Assembly: GCA_900128565.1 (NCBI GenBank)
Contig: LT636233.1
Coordinates: 1 to 11,835 of the forward strand
DNA: 11,835 nt
From: Stramenopiles sp. TOSAG23-6
Lineage: Eukaryota; Sar
Direction: 5' to 3'
How positions within the stretch are numbered: position 1 is the stretch's first letter; each line of letters starts with the position of its first letter. The notes below the pieces were generated by a model that made no database searches, was not told where the DNA came from, and saw only the letters and a program-made list of their open reading frames with translations. Positions 7,146-11,835 of the stretch are shown here, in pieces. The position numbers and the translations under genes are program-made.

Positions 7146-9245
7146 AAACTACGCAATGTTTTAGTCAGTTCAACTAAAGCGAGCGTGTCTCTTTCACAAT
7201 ATTCTAATAAAGACTTTCGTACTTTTCGTCTTTCCTTACCTGTATATTCTTTGGTCATGATAAACTTTTCCAGCATCACTGCAGCTAATTGGCCTCCATG
7301 AACATCTAAATCCTCATAGGACATGTCGGGTATTAAAGCAGGCAGAACTTTTTTAAGACTAAAACTACCATGAAAATTTGGATGGTATACGTAGTTTCGT
7401 ATCACAGGTAGTAAATCGACAAATTTGTCATTCATGCTTAATAATATATCAGCATCCTTTGGTGGAAGAAAACGAGAAAGATCGTGAATGACACGCTTCT
7501 CAAATGATGCTGAGTATTCATTGTGAAAAATAGTACAAAAAAATGATTTTTTCCGTTAGGTACAGAATTTACAATCAAAACAAAATCGAATTAAACAATA
7601 CATTTGAAATGAATGATGAAAATATACATGCAACAAATGTTTTTACATTTTTCAATTTTTTTACCAAGGTAGCGGCTAACTTTGGACGAGGGTCATTGGC
7701 ATCTTCTGATAGCCATTCAATATGTGATAATTCCCCATTACATGACAGATAATGAACCGATACCTGCACAGCTACTTGACCGTATGGTCTTACATGAGGC
7801 CAGATAGGTATAACACTATTGATTGCTTCAAAATCAATGTATTTTGGAAAAATATTTCAAAAACAAATCGTCAGGTACAAAATTTTTATAAAAAAAAAAT
7901 TCGAATTTGAAAATAAAATAAAATAAAATAAAACATTCATGAAAGCTACTGGAGGTATAATCTTACTCAATTCTTTTTCAAGTCCAGGTTGAATGACTAA
8001 TTTATTTTCTTTATGTGATTCAACTTGTCTCTTTTGAATAGCTGATAAAGATATATCAGAAGGTATATCCTCAATTTTATCAATTTCGCGAAAACGCAAA
8101 ATTTTCATCAATTTTTCATTTTTTCTGTATAATTCATCAATATTTCCAATTCCTGTTTGATTACACCGATTGTAAAAAGGACAAAGATATGGTTTTTTAC
8201 AATGTTTCCCCGGAGTCACTTTGGGTCTCCTCTCTGTTTTTGTTATACTGTCTCATGAAAAAAAAAAATCAAATTTTTTTGTTAGGTATAAAATTTCGTA
8301 TTAAAAAAAAAAAAAGTCAATTTTGAAAACGTACACATCTCGTAAATGTTTTGCTATGTAAGGAATATCGGAAACCAAGTCACGTGCCTCCAAAGTTACA
8401 TTATTACGTTTAAAAAGTGATTGTTTGCTATTGTGACTTTTATTGTTGTTGTTGTTGTTGTTGTCTGACGATGATGGTTGATCTTTTGTAAAATTAGAAT
8501 AAGATGGAGTGGGCTGGTTCATTTGTAACCGATTTTTTAATTCTTTCACTAAAATATTTTTTTTTCTATTTGCTTTAATTCCAAAACTTTTACAATACTT
8601 TTGAAGATCGCGATAACTTAATGTATCTATAGACGCACAATCTAATTTAAGATGTGAGGAAGAGTTGATTTTAATATCCGAAAATACACTTGTATTTGAA
8701 ATTTCGTAATCCTTATTTAACGTCAAAACATCCACCTGATCAACTGTAACTCCTTGAGACTCTAGGACATATATTTGAACGGCTACATCAAATATATGTT
8801 GTTTCTTAACCGAATTTGTCGACTTGACTTCTATAATATTCCAAGCACAATCATTATCTGTATTGCGTTCAAGAACATCTACCGCAACAAAAATACCGTC
8901 GTGAGTAAACGAAGCTTCATAAATTAAGGACGATTCACTTTCCATGGCACGTTTCGTAGCCTCAACCATGAGACTTTTATTTGATTCATATTGAATAAGA
9001 ACACCATTTGGAAATGATTCCATTGCTGCTTTGCCTACCCTGTGTCCATTGTCAAAAACAGCCTGTAACTCGGGCGATATTTCAAGTTCTGGTGCATCAG
9101 GTTCATGAATAGTATTCCAAAGCAACAATGGACACTGATGACCTGAAAGTATTCTAGACTTTGATAAACCCCCTATAGAAGACGCATATCGATGTCGTGC
9201 TAAATTAAATAAAGAAATGCGGATATACTTACTCAACATGTGCAT
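7139..9245 (-). CDS. DUF2779-type dual nuclease (Cas4/RecB-like + DEDD exonuclease) with SAP-like insert, four exons
   Basis: Exons are about 9245-8335, 8247-7939, 7836-7628 and 7515-7139, about 600 residues in frame. The N-terminus (MHMLSKYIRISLFNLARHRYA) is basic and amphipathic, like a mitochondrial presequence; ATGs at 9245 and 9239 are possible. The family's SKSRILSGHQCP block starts at 28. A PD-(D/E)XK core shows Glu110, Asp123 and IEVK (Glu139, Lys141). A SAP-like helix-extension-helix (LSYRDLQKYCKSFGIKANRKKN...) lies at 209-240, then an Asn run. Exon 2 opens with HCKKPYLCPFYNRC, which with Cys38 makes a Cas4/Exo5-like four-Cys Fe-S pattern. Exons 3-4 carry a DEDD exonuclease: DFEAINSVIP (Exo I), YSASFEK (Exo II region) and YCERDT (Exo III, Tyr type). 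Related proteins are mainly known from bacteria, so bacterial origin is possible. Biochemical function is inferred from motifs. Confidence 0.85.
7516..7627 (-). other. intron I7 (DUF2779 gene, intron 3), introner-like with non-AG end
   Basis: It begins GTATATTTTC, has the core at 7570-7551 (AAATTCTGTACCTAACGG) and ends CTATTTTTCACAATGAAT. Joining T to AC gives TFVA-Y-SASFEKRVI, the expected Tyr-x-x-x-Phe-Glu block of the family without a gap. A stop at TTTTTC (7525) would give YNEYSASFE, also plausible. The in-frame AG (CTCAG, 7510) would lose the Tyr. Confidence 0.7.
7837..7938 (-). other. intron I6 (DUF2779 gene, intron 2), non-GT and non-AG
   Basis: It begins GAATGTTTTATTTT and has a core AATTTTGTACCTGACG (7885-7870). 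It ends GAAATATTTTTCC followed by AAAATACAT. The exonuclease motif is split here: exon 2 ends PPVAF-AT and exon 3 begins T-GATTTTGAA, so only this junction gives PPVAF-I-DFEA. There is no AG between the core and the DFE codons. The ends are inverted (AATGTTTT / AAAATACATT). This is the clearest non-canonical case in the window. Confidence 0.85.
8248..8334 (-). other. intron I5 (DUF2779 gene, intron 1), introner-like
   Basis: It begins GTACGTTTTCAAAATTGA and has the core at 8302-8281 (AATACGAAATTTT then ATACCTAAC). A conventional end at GACAG (8248) is in frame and gives HLRD-V-ITKTERRPK. The family-type end TTTTTTTTTTTCAT (8255) also works, if the intron starts one base earlier. I cannot choose between the two; the protein differs by two residues. 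Confidence 0.7.
8443..8463 (-). repeat. AAC trinucleotide run encoding polyasparagine
   Basis: Plus-strand GTT/TTG repeats here encode seven Asn in the linker between the SAP-like segment and the Fe-S cysteines of the DUF2779 protein. Confidence 0.8.
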
Positions 9246-9647
9246 TCTATATAGACGGCATTGGTGAGGTTGCCTACTTTGAAATTGATTAAAACAGATT
9301 TCAAGTGACTCAAGAAGAAACAAGTTTCTGGTGATCGATCGACTCTCGGAGGTTTTTGTTCGTTCGCGTTCGGTTGTTTTCCAAAAAATAACAAAATATT
9401 TTAGCAGTTACTCTCTAATACCTTTGGTATAGGTACCCTTGCTAGCAACACTGTTAAGCCTTACCTCACTACACGTAGTAGGTAGTAGTAGGCTACTAAC
9501 TAGGTACTACATACTAGTACCTACCATATTAAGATAGTGAATCATTTAGATCCCTTATATATAACATGGTAATTTCATATAAAAGTCCTGCTAGAGAAAT
9601 AAAAACCATCTGTAGGCAGGGATAAAAAAGACTACATTTAATATATA
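9246..9647. promoter_or_regulatory. divergent intergenic region, DUF2779 / TPR genes
   Basis: These 402 bases lie between two outward-facing ATGs. A TATATATAA box at 9556-9564 lies about 85 bases before the plus-strand ATG at 9648. GGTACCCTT at 9432-9440 resembles GGTACCCTT in the other divergent region near 1502. A dense inverted-repeat block of TAGTAGG/CTACTA/GGTACTA units fills 9473-9525. The open frame continuing upstream of the DUF2779 ATG starts at TTG and is not counted as coding. Confidence 0.5.
9473..9525. repeat. hairpin-prone inverted repeat block
   Basis: The left arm GTAGTAGGTAGTAGTAGG (about 9475-9492) matches the reverse complement of the right arm CATACTAGTACCTACC (about 9510-9525) at most positions, with GCTACTAACTAGGTACTA in the loop. 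Nested small palindromes (TAGTAGGCTACTA; GGTACTACATACTAGTACC) allow alternative folds. No gene overlaps it. Confidence 0.6.
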
Positions 9648-11782
9648 ATGACAGACAAAATTTCAGAAGCAGATTCACTAAAATCTGAATCTTATTTTGT
9701 ATCTTCTGACGAAGAACTAGACAATATATGCGGTGATTCTCACAATTCCTTGCTCAAACGGTCACATTCCCCAACATTATCTATATCAACAGGATATTCT
9801 ATAGAAGAGAAGGAACCATCCGATTTAGCTAGTTTTGCTCTTTTACCAGAACCTTTAGAGTCTGGTAGAAGTGTAGAAGCTTTAGAGTTACTCCGCCATG
9901 CCCAAGATTTTTCGTACATAGGTGCTTATGCTCAGGCTGAGTCTTGCTTACGGTCAGTTTCTCACAATAATCCTAAAGATGGTTTTGTCATGACTCGATA
10001 TGTGACTTTGCTACAGCGACAAGTTTTTAATGATGCTAGTGAAAGTTCTAGCAAAATGGAGCTACAAAAACTCATAATAGAATATCTAGACAAGCTTATT
10101 GTAAATATCACACTTCGTGTAGAAGGCCTCAGTGAAATTGAAGCATATCAGCACAAAGCCGAACTGGCTTGGGCTCTCCTATTACGAGGTTTTATTTCTT
10201 GGTGGCAACGAGATTTTAATCGTGCAAAGGAACTTTTCAATGCAGCGTCTACAGCTGATGATAAATATGCACCAGCGGAGACCGCTCAAGCTTTGCTACT
10301 TAAAATGGAAGGCAATTTAGTAGATTCAGAGAGACGTTATCGACTTGCACTTTCACTTGATGGTGAATATACTTTAGCGCGTCAAGGGTTAGGGTTGTTG
10401 CTTCAACGGACTAAACGATTTGGAGAAGCTGAGAGACAATATGAGAGAATACTTGAGTCTGACCCAGAGTTTCAACCTGCACGAAAACAATTAAAGATTT
10501 TGCGTGCACCAAAACCAAAACCCAGTCAAAAAGGATGGCAAGATGATGTAGTTTTGAAGCCTGTGTGGGATAATGAGATTGAAACAGATTCCTCTTCCCA
10601 TAGAGGTATGTTTTTAGAACCCTAAACCCTAATGAATTTTGTGTCTACATTTTTTTTCATCCGAAATTATTTTTTCATATGCAATTTTGTACCTAACGAG
10701 TTTTTTTTTTTTTTTTTTCACAATGCATGTGATTGGGGAGTAGATAAATCAAAAGCCTTTAGTACCCCAGAGAAACACATAGCTGGCGCAGGTTTCCAGG
10801 CAGGTTTGCGAATGGTCGGGCGACGAGTGAATAAGAAAGGTGATCGAATTTACATGACTTCAAAACCTGTAACTCTGGGTGGTGATGGAAATATAGGTGA
10901 ATTTGTTGCATTTGTTCCAGATAAAGTTACAGCAAACATGTTTGAAGTGAACAAATGGAGTCTCGAATTAGTCCGGCGTATCTTAGTTCCAGCAAGAAAG
11001 AAATATATGGCTCTTCGGTTTCTTGCCAAATCTATGGAAAATAAAGTCTTACGATGTGGTGATGTACTATCTTCGTTTAAAAATACATCTATAGGTTTAC
11101 AGAGTGCGGAAAAGTTAATTTCATCACCCGCCGATGTATCATCTACAAGACATAAAAAAGAGCAGCTGAACAAATGGATGCGTGCAGCAGCTAGTGCAAG
11201 TTGCCTTGTTGCTGATACTGAATCCGTCCTCGACGAAGCAAATAAAAGACTTACAATACAATATAATGCAAGGCAAGCAAAAGATACTAAAATCCGTGAA
11301 TCTCTTTGGAGTAGAATTAAACTGGCACAAGCTGATATACTTTTCTGTCATGAGACTCTAAGAATGCACGAAATGAACCAAGAAGTAAAAATGATGATGA
11401 AAACATTAATTGATAAGACTGATATTCATATGGAAAGAGCTATCCAATGGCTCGAAACCCCTTCAAATTTTCATGAAAAAGAAGAAATGAATGAAACCCA
11501 AGAAAGCTGTCGTTTGGCTGTTGACCGAGCTGTAGAAGAAGTAAAAACAATGAGCTCTAGTTTCAAGGGTAATATGAAACCTGTTCTTGAATTAGAAGAT
11601 AGAACAAATCGAAATAAGAAGAGCCTTGAAGATTCTCGCATTACATTAAAAACATCAGGCGATATAATCAAATTGATGAGAAAGCAATTATTTGAAGTAA
11701 ATGTAATGTTGCAAAAAATACCAAAGCTTGTTGATTCTTTGGAGTTATGTCACAGATTTTGGAATGAAGCAATGGAATACAT
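9648..11782 (+). CDS. TPR and helical-repeat protein, 3' part beyond the window
   Basis: I do not recognise the family. Exon 1 is 9648-10605. Its N-terminus is Ser/acid-rich (about 1-60). TPR-like helix pairs follow at about 80-310, the clearest being ALLLRGFISWWQRDFNRAKE, ALLLKMEGNLVDSERRYRLA and GLGLLLQRTKRFGEAERQYE. Exon 2 (10729 or 10741 to 11782) is open throughout and runs in frame past the edge, adding about 350 residues. It opens with a compact, beta-rich stretch containing YMTSKPVTLGGDGN (about 10851-10890). From about 10955 on it is almost wholly helical, rich in Lys, Glu and Met, with coiled-coil-like spacing. TPRs suggest a scaffold role; no enzymatic motif is visible. A TATA box lies about 85 bases upstream. 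A second introner-like intron starts at 11783, so the C-terminus is missing here. Confidence 0.75.
10606..10728 (+). other. intron I8 (TPR gene, intron 1), introner-like
   Basis: It begins GTATGTTTTTAG and has the core at 10672-10699 (TTTCATATGCAATTTT then GTACCTAACG). It ends TTTTTTTTCACAATGCAT, close to the I7 end. In frame this gives HR-G-DWGVDKSK. The first AG, GGGGAG at 10740, is also in frame and gives HR-VDKSK. It contains ACCCTAAACCCTAA near its 5' end (10620-10633). Confidence 0.7.
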
Positions 11783-11835
11783 GTATGTTTTATTTTTTTT
11801 CAATTTCGAATTTATTTTTCGTACGAAATTTTGTA
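11783..11835 (+). other. intron I9 (TPR gene, intron 2), truncated by the window
   Basis: It begins GTATGTTTTATT after EYM/EYI codons and reaches the core TTCGTACGAAATTTTGTA at 11818-11835, where the window ends. The TTCGTACGAA palindrome is perfect here. The frame stays open through it, so it is recognised by similarity to the other eight introns, not by a stop codon. Confidence 0.75.

Noticed and set aside
7139-9245. Treating the four nuclease pieces as separate genes or a broken pseudogene
   Set aside because: All pieces are in order, carry successive family motifs, and join in frame once the shared introns are removed; no frameshift or stop lies in an exon.
10850-11671. Three minus-strand frames at the right end
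   Set aside because: They lie opposite a continuous plus-strand exon of about 350 codons that joins the TPR gene in frame.
219-11835. Group I/II self-splicing introns or CRISPR-like array for the repeated cores
   Set aside because: The elements are 58-123 bases, too short for group I/II ribozymes, lack their domains, and are dispersed within genes rather than arrayed with spacers.
1-11835. Bacterial origin of the window, suggested by the DUF2779 family
   Set aside because: Introns, TM2-J and AIM24 genes, TATA boxes and the absence of ribosome-binding sites or operons show nuclear DNA.
1-11835. tRNA or rRNA genes
   Set aside because: I saw no cloverleaf with T-loop GTTCRA signature and no rRNA core motif on either strand.

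Overview
The window is nuclear DNA of a unicellular eukaryote, not a prokaryote. Genes are interrupted by short T-rich introns, ATG starts sit near TATA-like boxes, reading uses the standard code with TAA and TGA stops, and proteins carry low-complexity Lys, Glu, Asn and Gly tracts. The DNA is AT-rich. Homopolymer-rich proteins and poly-T introns would fit an AT-rich protist, a foraminifer-like rhizarian being one guess, but the sequence alone does not fix the lineage.

Layout: seven protein genes, compactly arranged. From the left: an alpha/beta hydrolase (-, 46-1357, one intron) head to head with an intronless TM2 + J-domain membrane protein (+, 1608-2447). Next, convergent with it, an intronless coiled-coil protein (-, 2642-3724), then an intronless AIM24-family protein with a polyglycine tail (-, 4099-4974). 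That gene is head to head with a Cys-rich two-span membrane protein (+, 5313-7076, three introns). Its 3' end converges within 62 bases on a DUF2779-type nuclease (-, 7139-9245, three introns). The nuclease is head to head with a TPR/helical protein (+, from 9648, one intron plus a second running off the window). The genes do not form an evident pathway. The shared features are divergent promoters and tight convergent 3' ends.

The main discovery is in the introns. All nine that I can identify, in four unrelated genes and on both strands, look like copies of one element. The consensus has four parts: a 5' end GTATGTTTT, a poly-T stretch, a core TTCGTACGAAATTTT followed by GTACCTAACGAA, and a 3' end AAATATTTTTC followed by AAAATACAT. 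Six of the seven complete elements other than the short hydrolase copy are 101-123 bases long; the nuclease intron 1 is about 81-87. The ends are inverted-repeat-like (GTATGT...ACATAC). In at least three introns a conserved protein motif is preserved only if the intron ends at ...CAT/AAT rather than at AG, and one starts with GA rather than GT. This looks like an introner-type intron family with terminal inverted repeats and non-AG 3' boundaries. RNA data would be decisive.

The second point of interest is the DUF2779 protein. It combines a predicted mitochondrial presequence, a Cas4/RecB-like PD-(D/E)XK nuclease with Fe-S-type cysteines, a SAP-like insertion and a DEDD-type exonuclease domain. 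This suggests an organellar DNA nuclease with bacterial relatives.
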